Translations under genes and position numbers: made by a program
DNA from: a virus
IMG/VR virus record: IMGVR_UViG_3300033182_000371
Location: 1 to 64,000 of that record
Length of the DNA: 64,000 nucleotides
Strand: one strand, 5' to 3'
Notes under the pieces: generated by a model
The model's database searches: none
The model's input: only the letters and a program-made list of their open reading frames with translations
What the model was told of the DNA's origin: nothing
Shown here: piece after piece, positions 22,577 through 30,648 of the stretch
Position numbering within the stretch: the first letter of the stretch is position 1
How the letters are laid out: each line of letters opens with the position of its first letter

Positions 22577-22660
22577 TTAGGGGAGAACGGCGGCGATCGT
22601 TCCCCCAAAGAAAAGAGTCATTACTGTTCCTAATGTTAAGGTGGCGGTTGTGAAATTCAT
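22577..22660 (-). CDS. Tiny membrane peptide, 27 aa
   Basis: ATG 22660 is preceded by a strong ribosome-binding site (GGAGGG, four bases spacing), and 27 codons follow to TAA. The product (MNFTTATLTLGTVMTLFFGG...) is nearly all hydrophobic, one membrane span. A -10-like TATAAT lies upstream at 22685-22680 and a strong terminator follows, so this is an independent one-gene unit. Its size recalls single-helix photosystem or b6f subunits, but I cannot name it. Confidence 0.65.
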   Translation of the reverse strand: MNFTTATLTLGTVMTLFFGGTIAAVLP

Positions 22661-22679
22661 CGTCCCTCCATAGGTCTAT

Positions 22680-22711
22680 ATTATATAGCAATTATGTATC
22701 ATAATGATACA
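22680..22711 (-). promoter_or_regulatory. Promoter with adjacent 17-bp dyad
   Basis: TATAAT (22685-22680, minus strand) precedes the 27-residue gene. Immediately upstream, TGTATCAT-A-ATGATACA (22695-22711) is a perfect dyad at the place of the spacer and -35, where a repressor or activator dimer could bind. No good -35 box is visible. Confidence 0.5.
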
Positions 22712-22756
22712 AAAGTCTGTCACAACCGCTACTAAATCCGAAGCAATTGTTAAAGA

Positions 22757-22930
22757 TTACAGATAATCCTTACGCTTGTACTTGTTCTTCAACGCTTGTA
22801 GCATCCATGCTTGAGCAAGACTCTTTGGACCATGCATGATTACATTAGATTCCTTCTCACCGATTGTGGGATCAGCAAGAGCAAGTTTTTTCCATTCTGG
22901 CAGTTCAGAGTTTTCCACCGACTTTACCAT
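22757..22930 (-). CDS. Small hypothetical protein, 57 aa
   Basis: The frame starts at ATG 22930 (MVKSVENSELPEWKK) and ends at TAA 22757. It overlaps the previous gene by 26 bases. The product is soluble, with a helical C-terminal half (KSLAQAWMLQALKNKYKRKDYL region) that ends very basic. Codon use and composition look natural. No family recognised. The 96-base gap after it, up to the 27-residue gene, holds only the dyad and promoter. Confidence 0.6.
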   Translation of the reverse strand: MVKSVENSELPEWKKLALADPTIGEKESNVIMHGPKSLAQAWMLQALKNKYKRKDYL

Positions 22931-23123
22931 CATTCATTACCCTACTAGACGCTTCATCCCACCCCTCCTGTCTACCTTTGAGATAAAAACGAGTCATTCT
23001 AATACACAGTTTTTCAGACAAAGCAGTTACTAATTCTTCACCATCTTTTGATGCACTGTGCCACATTTTATATTTTGTTTCGTAGACACGAAATGCATCA
23101 TCATGCCATTCATATTCACTCAT
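22905..23123 (-). CDS. Hypothetical protein, 72 aa
   Basis: The start MSEYEWHDDAFRVYETK at ATG 23123 overlaps the end of the upstream gene by eight bases (ATGAGTGA). The protein is soluble and mostly helical, with basic residues around RMTRFYLKGRQEGWDEASS. No known motif. It is the second small gene after nrdB in the operon. A longer in-frame version would overlap the upstream gene heavily and is rejected. Confidence 0.7.
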   Translation of the reverse strand: MSEYEWHDDAFRVYETKYKMWHSASKDGEELVTALSEKLCIRMTRFYLKGRQEGWDEASSRVMNDGKVGGKL

Positions 23124-23331
23124 AATTTTTTTTGTTAAATCCAAAGGGTTGGTTCTCAAGTTCTTTTTGAACCCTAAGTTTCTGTGCAAGCTTGCAGACA
23201 GTTTCCATTACTTTGAGTGTGTCCTCAATGGTTGATTCCACTGGCATTTGATTACGGACAATATCAAACAATGGAAAGAATTGTTCTGCTGCTTCAGTAA
23301 CTTCTTCAGTCGTTAATGGTTTTGTATTCAC
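23116..23331 (-). CDS. Hypothetical protein, 71 aa, GTG start
   Basis: A GTG at 23331 overlaps the nrdB stop as GTGA. The product (MNTKPLTTEEVTEAAEQFFP...) is acidic at the N-terminus and basic at the C-terminus, and looks all-helical. It has two hydrophobic faces but no transmembrane segment. Coupling to nrdB suggests expression with ribonucleotide reductase. Function unknown. Confidence 0.7.
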   Translation of the reverse strand: MNTKPLTTEEVTEAAEQFFPLFDIVRNQMPVESTIEDTLKVMETVCKLAQKLRVQKELENQPFGFNKKNYE

Positions 23332-24458
23332 AATTGGAATCCTGCAAAGGTATCTTTTTCGACATCCTGTTTGATGCCACCGACAATATAGGACTCGACT
23401 TCGGTCTCTTGGGGAGCAACCTGAAGACCTTTGGACGAGATCCAGTGTTGTGTCCAGGGGAGGGGGTTATTTTTGGCAGAGATATCATAAAGAGGTTTCA
23501 GCCCAATGGCTTTCATACGACGATTAGCAATCCATTCGACATACTGGCACAGAAGTTTTTCATTCAGACCAATCATGGATCCATCTTTGAACAAATATTC
23601 TGCCCACTGCTTCTCCTGATTTACAGCATGCTGGAAGGTTTGAATCAACCAGGATTCCTCTTCCTTAGCAATCCTTTGCATGTCTGGGTCATCACCTTCA
23701 CGCCATTTGTTGATGATGTTTTGAGTAATGACAAGGTGCTGATTTTCGTCTCTTGCGATGAGAGAGATAATTTTAGCGGATCCTTCCATAAGCTTGAGTT
23801 CACCAAACGCAAACGAGCAAGCGAACGAGACATAAAACCTGATGCCTTCGAGAATGTTGACATTAGCTACAGCACGAAAAAGTTTTCTCTTAAGTTCATA
23901 GCGATTTTCTTTAAAGGTTCCAGCACCTTCTTGTGCATACTTCCAGTCATCACTGACACCATACTGCTGAGCAGCATTAATGAAGTCGTCATATGCCTGA
24001 GTGATAGCAGCAGCTCTCTCCAGAATCCTCTCGTCGTCGATGATGGTATCAAATACTTCAGAGGGATCACTGTATACATTTTTGATGATGTATGTGTATG
24101 AGCGACTATGGATCATCTCCATGAATTGCCATACATTCATACATGCCTCCAGTTCAGGGAGGGAACAGTATGGCGAGAATGCCATACCAGGACCACGACC
24201 CTGAATAGAGTCTAGCATAACCTGATACTTTAGGTTGCTAGTGAAAATATGTTTTTGTTCTGGACGAAGTGTCTGATAATCAGCACGATCTTTTTGAAGA
24301 GAGACTTCCTCGGGTCTCCAGAAGTAACCCAATTGTTGTTGAGTCAGTTTGTCAAAGATTGGATACTTATAGGAATCGTATCTCTGAATGCTAAGGGGAG
24401 AACCAAAAAACATTGGTTGCTTTTTGGGGTCTGATGCGGTTGTATTGAAGACAGTCAT
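23328..24458 (-). CDS. nrdB: Ribonucleotide reductase class Ia small subunit
   Basis: NrdB holds the di-iron/tyrosyl radical cofactor that starts reduction of ribonucleotides for phage DNA synthesis. The 376-residue product (start MTVFNTTASDPKKQP at 24458) has metal ligands in FWRPEEVSL, FMEMIHSRSYTYI (Glu, His and the radical Tyr in SRSY) and IARDENQHLVITQ. It lies 31 bases after nrdA in the same operon. The C-terminal tail (QDVEKDTFAGFQL) ends like NrdA-docking tails. Function is secure. Confidence 0.96.
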   Translation of the reverse strand: MTVFNTTASDPKKQPMFFGSPLSIQRYDSYKYPIFDKLTQQQLGYFWRPEEVSLQKDRADYQTLRPEQKHIFTSNLKYQVMLDSIQGRGPGMAFSPYCSLPELEACMNVWQFMEMIHSRSYTYIIKNVYSDPSEVFDTIIDDERILERAAAITQAYDDFINAAQQYGVSDDWKYAQEGAGTFKENRYELKRKLFRAVANVNILEGIRFYVSFACSFAFGELKLMEGSAKIISLIARDENQHLVITQNIINKWREGDDPDMQRIAKEEESWLIQTFQHAVNQEKQWAEYLFKDGSMIGLNEKLLCQYVEWIANRRMKAIGLKPLYDISAKNNPLPWTQHWISSKGLQVAPQETEVESYIVGGIKQDVEKDTFAGFQL

Positions 24459-24489
24459 TCCTTGAATAACTGGGTCTTGTTCTTTGATC

Positions 24490-26784
24490 CTAAATTGCAC
24501 AGGCGTCACACTCCTCTTGCTTGCTTAAATTTTCGAGTAAGTTTTCTAGTACTGATTCAGTTTTAGTCTCTTCTAATTCATCCGTTTTATTGTCGTAGGT
24601 GTTCTGATAGTAGGATGTTTTCCACCCGTACTTATATGTAGTCAGAAGATCATTTGCCATGACAGAAACGGGTACTTCATTGTCGCTGTAGTTCTCTGGG
24701 TTGTAACTCCAGTTACCAGAGATAGCCTGGTCGAAGAACTTTTGCATTACGGCGACGATCTTGATATAGCCTTCATTAGACGCCATATCCCAGAGAAGGG
24801 TGTAGTGAGACTTGAGACTATTATACTGCGGAACGATCTGCTTGAGCGGACCCTTCTTCGATTTCTTAGTGGACAAGAATCCACGAGGAGGTTCGATTCC
24901 GTTGGTTGCATTTGACACAACGGAACTGCTCTCCGATGGCATCTGTGCGGACAGTGTTGAGTTCCGTAATCCGTATGCAACGATAGACTCTCTAAGACCT
25001 TCCCAATCATAGTTTAACTTATGCGGTACAATTCCGTCAACATCCTTCTTGTATGTATCAATCGGAAGAATACCTGAAGAATATTTGGTACGGTTGAAGT
25101 AACCACAAGGACCAATCTCTTTTGCAAGTTGATTGGATGCCTTCAGCAGATAGTACTGGAACGCCTCTGTAAGGTCGTGTACGAGTTGATGTGCTTCTTG
25201 ATCATCATAACCCACCTTATGCTTAGCAAGATAGTGTGCAAGACCAATATAACCCACACCCAGGGAACGACGATTCTTGGTGCCTACCTCTGCTGCTTTG
25301 ACAGGATATCCTTGGAAGTCGATGAGAGCATCCAGACCACGCACAGAGAGGTCACAGAGTTCCTCTAACTCATCAAGGTTACGAAGTTTGCCTACATTGA
25401 TTGCAGACAGAATACAGAGAGCAATTTCACCCTCTCCATCAATATGCTGAAGTGGTTTAGTCGGTAAAGTAATCTCTTGACAGAGATTGCTCATCTCTAC
25501 CTTATCCAAGAAGGAAGAGTGGGAATTGCAGTGGTCGATATTCATGATATACAAACGACCAGTCTCTGCCCTCTCCTTGAGAATGCTCAGGAAAAGTTCT
25601 TGTGCTGAAACAGACTGTCTTGGAACAGACTTATCTGATTCATAACCCACATAAAGCTCGTCAAATCTATCAGTACCAAAAGCATCATACAGACCAGGAA
25701 CATCGTGCGGACTGAAGAGTGAGATGTCTTGGTTCTTGATGAAACGCTCATAGAAGAGTTTGGTGATTTGGATGCTATAGTCTAAGCGACGAACACGATT
25801 ATCCTCAGTTCCCTTATTATTTTTTAGGACAATGATGTCTTGGATTTCTTTGTGCCAGATTGGGAAGTGGACAGTTGCTGATCCACCTCTGATGCCATTT
25901 TGAGTGCAGCATCTGACAGTTGCTTCAAACTTTTTGAGGAAAGGGATAACACCTGTGTGTTGAACTTCTCCGCCTCTGATCTTACTGTTGATGCCACGGA
26001 TCCTACCCGCGTTGATGCCGATACCCGCCCTTTGTGCAACATATCTGCCGATAGCCATATCAGAACTAAAGATGCTATCGAGGGAGTCATCAACATCAAC
26101 AAGAACACAGCTAGCAAATTGTCGAAGTGGAGTTCTAACCCCTCCCATGATAGGTGTGGGAATGTTGATTTTGTGCTTTGAGATTGCGTCGTAGTACCTC
26201 TTGACATAATCGAGACGGGTTTCCTTAGGATACTCAGCAAAGATCGTAGCAGCGATCATCAAGTACATGAACTGGGGAGTCTCATAGACATCTCCAGTGC
26301 TACGATCCTGAACGAGATATTTATCTGCTACCTGGCGAAGACCAGCATAGGTGAACAGGAAGTCACGCTCATGGTCAAGATATCCATTCAGTTTTTCCCA
26401 CTCTTCTGCAGAATATTTTACCGCAATTTCTGCATCATAAACTCCTCTTTTTATGGATTGCTCCACATGCTGCTGCAAGGTGGGGCACTCATGCATACGA
26501 CCCCACAGTTGTTTCCTGAGGGCAAACAGGAGCAGTCTGGCAGCAACGAATTGATAGTTCGGATTCTCAAGGTCAATCAGATCGCTAGCACTACGAATCA
26601 GGATCTCCTGAATTTCAGCAGTGGTAACACCATCATAAAACTGAATACCAGAATTAATTTCAATCTGAGAAGCAGAGACGCCAGCAAGATCTTTACATGC
26701 TTCGTCTACCATCTTATGCATCTTATTGAGATCAAGTGATTCAAGTTCACCAGATCTTTTACGAACTTTAGTCCCGTTGGTCAT
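24490..26784 (-). CDS. nrdA: Ribonucleotide reductase class Ia large subunit
   Basis: NrdA is the catalytic subunit converting NDPs to dNDPs. The 764-residue protein (start MTNGTKVRKRSGELE at 26784) has a short ATP-cone, the redox cysteines in FASCVLVDVDD and ALCILSAINVG, the radical cysteine and glutamate in MSNLCQEITLP, and the C-terminal shuttle pair in EECDACAI. The start overlaps the stop of primase gp61 as ATGA, so it is expressed with the replication genes. Confidence 0.97.
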   Translation of the reverse strand: MTNGTKVRKRSGELESLDLNKMHKMVDEACKDLAGVSASQIEINSGIQFYDGVTTAEIQEILIRSASDLIDLENPNYQFVAARLLLFALRKQLWGRMHECPTLQQHVEQSIKRGVYDAEIAVKYSAEEWEKLNGYLDHERDFLFTYAGLRQVADKYLVQDRSTGDVYETPQFMYLMIAATIFAEYPKETRLDYVKRYYDAISKHKINIPTPIMGGVRTPLRQFASCVLVDVDDSLDSIFSSDMAIGRYVAQRAGIGINAGRIRGINSKIRGGEVQHTGVIPFLKKFEATVRCCTQNGIRGGSATVHFPIWHKEIQDIIVLKNNKGTEDNRVRRLDYSIQITKLFYERFIKNQDISLFSPHDVPGLYDAFGTDRFDELYVGYESDKSVPRQSVSAQELFLSILKERAETGRLYIMNIDHCNSHSSFLDKVEMSNLCQEITLPTKPLQHIDGEGEIALCILSAINVGKLRNLDELEELCDLSVRGLDALIDFQGYPVKAAEVGTKNRRSLGVGYIGLAHYLAKHKVGYDDQEAHQLVHDLTEAFQYYLLKASNQLAKEIGPCGYFNRTKYSSGILPIDTYKKDVDGIVPHKLNYDWEGLRESIVAYGLRNSTLSAQMPSESSSVVSNATNGIEPPRGFLSTKKSKKGPLKQIVPQYNSLKSHYTLLWDMASNEGYIKIVAVMQKFFDQAISGNWSYNPENYSDNEVPVSVMANDLLTTYKYGWKTSYYQNTYDNKTDELEETKTESVLENLLENLSKQEECDACAI

Positions 26785-27749
26785 ACCTTTTTCCACTCTG
26801 TAAACTTAACTTTTGCTTCTAATCCTGAGTATGTATTTGATTTTAACATGCCGTTAACATCATGTCCAGCAAGGACCATATCATTGATGTCTTTTTCTAC
26901 AATTCCACTTGGCCAGATGACGACTCTTTCGCCTCTTGATATGCAGTTGTCAATGCGATCGACAATCTCTCTATTGCGGGGCTCATTATCATAAACATAA
27001 ATGAGATCATTTCCCTCAAGACAACGAAGATCACCGTCAGCGCCACACAAAGCCACGCTATTGTCGATAAAAGTGCTGTCCAGGGGTCCTTCGACCACAT
27101 AGACAGGTAGTCCTGAATCGATTGTGTCGTATCCATAAATTTTTGGTGCATGATCATCAAGCATCACGGTAATATATTTAACACGGTTAGGACCTATAGC
27201 CCTTCCCTGAAAACCAATTAGGTTTTGATTATAAAACAAAGGAATGATTATCCTAGATTCTTCGTGAGAAGTGCTCGTGAATACCTCTTGAAAAGTATTG
27301 GCAAATGACTTGAACTTCTCAGCAAAGTAAAACTTGGACGGGTCAATCTTCCGTCCTTCCAGATACTTTTTTGCGGTTTCTACCTCACTGCACAGAGGAA
27401 GATCCAACTTTGCAATGAACTTAGGTTTTTCAAAAACAAACTCTGGTTCTTCAATAACAAAGTTCTTACCAGTATGTCCCTCTTTAAACTTCTCGATAGA
27501 ATACTTTTTATGCAGAGTAGTATCTAACTTCTTCAAGAAGTTGTTAAGGGACATCGAAGCACCACAATTGTGGCACTTGAAGTTTGTATTATTTTTGACT
27601 GTATAGATGTACCCACGCGCTTTGTTCTTGTAACGCTGGGAGTCTCCACAGATAGGGCAACGAAAATTATAAAGATCTGCCTTTACTCTTTTAAACTTCT
27701 GGAGTCTAGCAGAGACAAGACCGATATACTTGGAATCAATTAAGTCCAT
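26781..27749 (-). CDS. 61: DNA primase (T4 gp61-like)
   Basis: Gp61 makes RNA primers for lagging-strand synthesis together with helicase gp41. The 322-residue product has an N-terminal zinc finger (CPIC at 31-34, CHNC at 59-62) and a TOPRIM core with VVEGPLDSTF and IYVYDNEPRN carrying the acidic metal ligands. Length is near T4 gp61 (342). It is coupled to nrdA downstream and overlaps the coiled-coil membrane protein upstream by 14 bases. Confidence 0.93.
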   Translation of the reverse strand: MDLIDSKYIGLVSARLQKFKRVKADLYNFRCPICGDSQRYKNKARGYIYTVKNNTNFKCHNCGASMSLNNFLKKLDTTLHKKYSIEKFKEGHTGKNFVIEEPEFVFEKPKFIAKLDLPLCSEVETAKKYLEGRKIDPSKFYFAEKFKSFANTFQEVFTSTSHEESRIIIPLFYNQNLIGFQGRAIGPNRVKYITVMLDDHAPKIYGYDTIDSGLPVYVVEGPLDSTFIDNSVALCGADGDLRCLEGNDLIYVYDNEPRNREIVDRIDNCISRGERVVIWPSGIVEKDINDMVLAGHDVNGMLKSNTYSGLEAKVKFTEWKKV

Positions 27750-28161
27750 TCACCAGACTAGTGCCTGGGACTATTGTACTCGTTATCGGTGCAGGTGTCA
27801 ATAATCTGATGATAGGAGGAGCCACTTGTAGCACCGTCACAACTGTAGCGATGACAGCCATAGCACCAACAACAAACCTCCCATTCCTATCAACTTTCTT
27901 CTCAAGTTCACCTATCTTTTCATCGATGTTCTTGAACATACGATCATCATACTTCTGATGATCCTTAATCATTTGGATGATTGCTTGATTCGCCTTGTCG
28001 CCTTCATCGAGTCTATTCTCGTGGCGCTCTAGAATAATGGCAGTTTTATTCGTATTATCTTGAATAGAAGATACTGCACGCTCTAACTTGTCCAGCATTT
28101 CCTTGGACAAGTCTTCGTAGATGCTTAACTTTGACTCAAGAACCCCTAGTTTTCCTAACAT
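27736..28161 (-). CDS. Coiled-coil membrane-anchored protein, 141 aa
   Basis: The first 90 residues have long heptad repeats (LSKEMLDKLERAVSSIQ, IDEKIGELEKKVDRN), predicting a coiled coil. A hydrophobic segment at about 94-117 (FVVGAMAVIATVVTVLQVA) anchors it in the membrane, with a short tail of threonines and prolines. The layout resembles XhlA-type haemolysin/holin accessory proteins, but no direct homology can be claimed. It overlaps primase by 14 bases. Confidence 0.72.
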   Translation of the reverse strand: MLGKLGVLESKLSIYEDLSKEMLDKLERAVSSIQDNTNKTAIILERHENRLDEGDKANQAIIQMIKDHQKYDDRMFKNIDEKIGELEKKVDRNGRFVVGAMAVIATVVTVLQVAPPIIRLLTPAPITSTIVPGTSLVNGLN

Positions 28162-28324
28162 GGTCTAACCAGCGTTTGCGTGAACCTTTACCAAGGTAAA
28201 TGTTTCTTCCAGCAACGGGTCCTTTGGGGTCAGATGTATCAGAAAAACCGCCAGATGCTCCTGGAGCATTGGCGACCATCATCTCTTTCAAGATGTCATA
28301 CACTTTTTGTAAGCGTCGATCCAT
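28136..28324 (-). CDS. Small hypothetical protein, 62 aa
   Basis: ATG 28324 (MDRRLQKVYDILKEMMVANA) overlaps the TGA of the upstream gene by one base (TGATG). The protein has an N-terminal helix, a glycine/serine-rich stretch (PGASGGFSDTSDPKGPVAG) and a basic C-terminus (GKGSRKRWLDHVRKTRGS). It could be a small virion or DNA-binding protein; composition is the only clue. Confidence 0.7.
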   Translation of the reverse strand: MDRRLQKVYDILKEMMVANAPGASGGFSDTSDPKGPVAGRNIYLGKGSRKRWLDHVRKTRGS

Positions 28325-28695
28325 CAGACTGCTCGTAACTGTTCTAAACAATACTCGTCATCGATAATATTATTTAGTTCCGTGCGTGGATAATCAGGAA
28401 CTCTGCCAAGATATGTCAAGAAACTTTTAGTACAAGACCAAAGATCTCTGTCTAATTTAAAAAACAACAAAGGAACTCCAGCGTCCCCAAACACATTAAA
28501 AAGGACTATGAAGTGATTAAGAATCAAGTGGGTCCTTAACTCCCCACTGTTCTTATACCTCTTCAGTAGCCTTTTAATATACTTAATTCTTTTTAGATCA
28601 TCATAAAAATCCTCTTCGGTCACCGCTTGAGGATTCTCATAGTTCTTAATGGCAAATAAGAGATAATTGCTATCGTTCAATTCATGAAATTTCAT
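28324..28695 (-). CDS. Conserved-looking hypothetical protein, 123 aa
   Basis: The 123-residue product (MKFHELNDSNYLLFAIKNYE...) is mostly helical, with a basic middle (RIKYIKRLLKRYKNSGELR) and a hydrophobic core segment (THLILNHFIVLFNVFGDAG). It has no transmembrane span long enough and no catalytic motif that I recognise. It sits between primase-linked genes and structural genes with a ten-base gap to the next gene upstream. Function unknown. Confidence 0.75.
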   Translation of the reverse strand: MKFHELNDSNYLLFAIKNYENPQAVTEEDFYDDLKRIKYIKRLLKRYKNSGELRTHLILNHFIVLFNVFGDAGVPLLFFKLDRDLWSCTKSFLTYLGRVPDYPRTELNNIIDDEYCLEQLRAV

Positions 28696-28705
28696 TCACT
28701 TATTA

Positions 28706-29206
28706 TCACTCGTCAGTAGGATAAGCGATTCCATAATCGCCAGTTTGAATACCAGACATGGCAACAAGAACTTCGCTCTTGACTCTCAGGTTGCCGTGCA
28801 TATCCATGTATGTCATAACACCGACATATCCATGGTGAGCAACAGCATAAGAACCAGAGGTGTCCGTGGAAATACCATAAACCAGAGAGTCTGCTTCGCT
28901 TCTCTCTTCCTGGTAAACGCTATCCTTGACGGTGTACATCGGCAGTTCGCTGATGTAATAAGAGGTAGCGGCGATGCTGGATGCGCTCAGACCCGCATCA
29001 GAATCGATGGTCAGAACTCTATCGCTGGTAATGCCAGTGATAACAGCATCGCCATAGTATGTACCTACGCCGCCACGAGATCCTACTCGGATGACTTGAC
29101 CGACGCTGTAGTCGGTAAAGGTGGTGCCAGTACCAGTTACAGTCAGATTAGCAACGGTAACTGTACCCGCAGTTTCAATGTTGTCGTTAATGCCCCAAAG
29201 AGCCAT
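28706..29206 (-). CDS. Putative virion structural protein, 166 aa
   Basis: The protein (MALWGINDNIETAGTVTVAN...) is beta-rich, with many Thr, Val, Gly and Ser and few charges, as in phage head or tail decoration proteins. GTGTTFTDYSVGQVIRVGSR (about 25-44) looks like a beta-hairpin module. A perfect late promoter TATAAATA is 34 bases upstream, supporting a late, structural role. The precise location in the virion is unknown. Confidence 0.8.
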   Translation of the reverse strand: MALWGINDNIETAGTVTVANLTVTGTGTTFTDYSVGQVIRVGSRGGVGTYYGDAVITGITSDRVLTIDSDAGLSASSIAATSYYISELPMYTVKDSVYQEERSEADSLVYGISTDTSGSYAVAHHGYVGVMTYMDMHGNLRVKSEVLVAMSGIQTGDYGIAYPTDE

Positions 29207-29239
29207 GTCCTTACGCCCAAACTACAGTTTTCGTACAAT

Positions 29240-29247
29240 TATTTATA
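29240..29247 (-). promoter_or_regulatory. T4-type late promoter TATAAATA
   Basis: Exact minus-strand match to the T4 late -10 consensus, 34 bases upstream of the structural gene at 28706-29206 and a few bases after the stop of the 67-residue gene's region (it lies just downstream of that gene's stop at 29250). Confidence 0.75.
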
Positions 29248-29249
29248 AG

Positions 29250-29453
29250 TCAAGCATCCTCGCGGTTTCTGATTGCAGCAGAAACTGCTTCCAGAAGCTT
29301 GTCATCCATATCGGTTTTGGTCAGTTTAACTGCCTTACCGAGAATGACCAGACAGATTTCGATAAGTTTTTCGCCAAGTTCCTCGTTCTCGGGAATCTTA
29401 GCAACAGCATCGGAGATAATTTTCGATGCTAAGGGAAGTAAAAATCCTAACAT
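29250..29453 (-). CDS. Small hypothetical protein, 67 aa
   Basis: The product (MLGFLLPLASKIISDAVAKI...) begins with a hydrophobic, possibly amphipathic helix and continues with alternating acidic and hydrophobic residues (ELGEKLIEICLVILGKAVKL). It might associate with membranes peripherally; a holin-like role is possible but the single hydrophobic stretch is short. It lies between two late-promoter units. No family recognised. Confidence 0.65.
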   Translation of the reverse strand: MLGFLLPLASKIISDAVAKIPENEELGEKLIEICLVILGKAVKLTKTDMDDKLLEAVSAAIRNREDA

Positions 29454-29484
29454 GATTTGAAAGGCAACGCCTTTCTATATAGGC

Positions 29485-30624
29485 TCAATCTCTCGCAGAG
29501 TCGTATTTAGATCTTGCCTGAGATTCCTTCTTTTCTTTAGAAGTCAGTCCATACTTAGAAATACGCTTGTTAGTCTTCTTGATTCTCTCTTGACTCAGTT
29601 CACCTTCGGTCTGTTTACGACCTCTTTCACTTTTCTCTTCACGAGAACCAGGGTGCTCCTTACGGAACTTGCTGGTGATACCTTCATACTTTCCCTCTTT
29701 CTCGTATCCAGCAACCTTCTTGCCCTTCTCTTCGATATCTGGTCTGCGAGTTCCCTCTGCAATGGCAGCGATCTCTTCTTTTACAGATTTCTTCTCAGGA
29801 AGTTTAGTATGCTTAGTGGAGGCAAAATCCTTCACATCCTTCTTGTTCATGCTGGCAGCAACTTTGGCAACCTCAGGCGACGCTGCTCTCTCACCTTTCT
29901 GAGCAGCTCTGACCATACCCATGAAACGCTGCTGCTTTCTAGAGACTGCCTTTTCATTGACCTGTTCAACTTCTTCGGACACTCCTCTTGCCCTATTCAT
30001 CGCATCATTAAATTTCTTATTTCTATCAGAGACCATTCCCTTGACTTTCTTGATGGCTTCCTGACCAATCTTAGTGCCAGCGATAGCAGTTCCTGCCATC
30101 AAACCAAGTTTAATAGCAGTAGCTGCTGCTTCATCAACTTGCTCTTCTTCCTTTACACAGTTAGGAACTTCTTTGCCACCCTTCTTCTTAGTTCCCTTAG
30201 CAACATATCCATCCCAACACTTACCCGCACCGACATTCTTCCGTGCCTGCTTCAACCCTTCTTGAATATCAGGATTGATTTTGATTACATTCTTTACGGG
30301 TTTCTCTTCAATAGTTAACTCTTTTTCGTCAGAGTTCGTCGCCTTCTCGGCGGGATAAAGCTTTTTTTCGGTTAAGTCTCCAACCTTTTGACGCAGAGTC
30401 GCTTCTACTTCTTCCTTCTTAACACGCTTTGCTTTATCAGCAGCAATAGCAGCACCAACTGCCTTACGACGATTTCTCAGATAAGAATCGGACTTATCAG
30501 AGTCACCATCATTATCAATATCAGCGTCTTCCTTACCAACAGGATCCAACTTTTCGGTAATAAAAACATTTGCCATGCTGTTAAGCATGATCTGCTCGGC
30601 GCTATCTTCAATAAAGTTTTTCAT
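29485..30624 (-). CDS. Lysine-rich putative structural protein with CWDGY block
   Basis: The 379-residue product is highly charged (KEDADIDNDGDSDKSDSYL, KKKGGKEVPNCVKEEE) and has long Lys/Glu-rich stretches. It carries the block QARKNVGAGKCWDGYVAKGT followed by VPNCVKE (about 130-160), nearly identical to one in the 577-residue protein at 20726-22459. A glycine/alanine hydrophobic segment (IKLGLMAGTAIAGTKIG) follows. An exact late promoter lies 33 bases upstream. Probably virion-associated; the molecular role is unknown. Confidence 0.78.
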   Translation of the reverse strand: MKNFIEDSAEQIMLNSMANVFITEKLDPVGKEDADIDNDGDSDKSDSYLRNRRKAVGAAIAADKAKRVKKEEVEATLRQKVGDLTEKKLYPAEKATNSDEKELTIEEKPVKNVIKINPDIQEGLKQARKNVGAGKCWDGYVAKGTKKKGGKEVPNCVKEEEQVDEAAATAIKLGLMAGTAIAGTKIGQEAIKKVKGMVSDRNKKFNDAMNRARGVSEEVEQVNEKAVSRKQQRFMGMVRAAQKGERAASPEVAKVAASMNKKDVKDFASTKHTKLPEKKSVKEEIAAIAEGTRRPDIEEKGKKVAGYEKEGKYEGITSKFRKEHPGSREEKSERGRKQTEGELSQERIKKTNKRISKYGLTSKEKKESQARSKYDSARD

Positions 30625-30648
30625 CGAACCTAAAAGCTCTGCTGTCTG

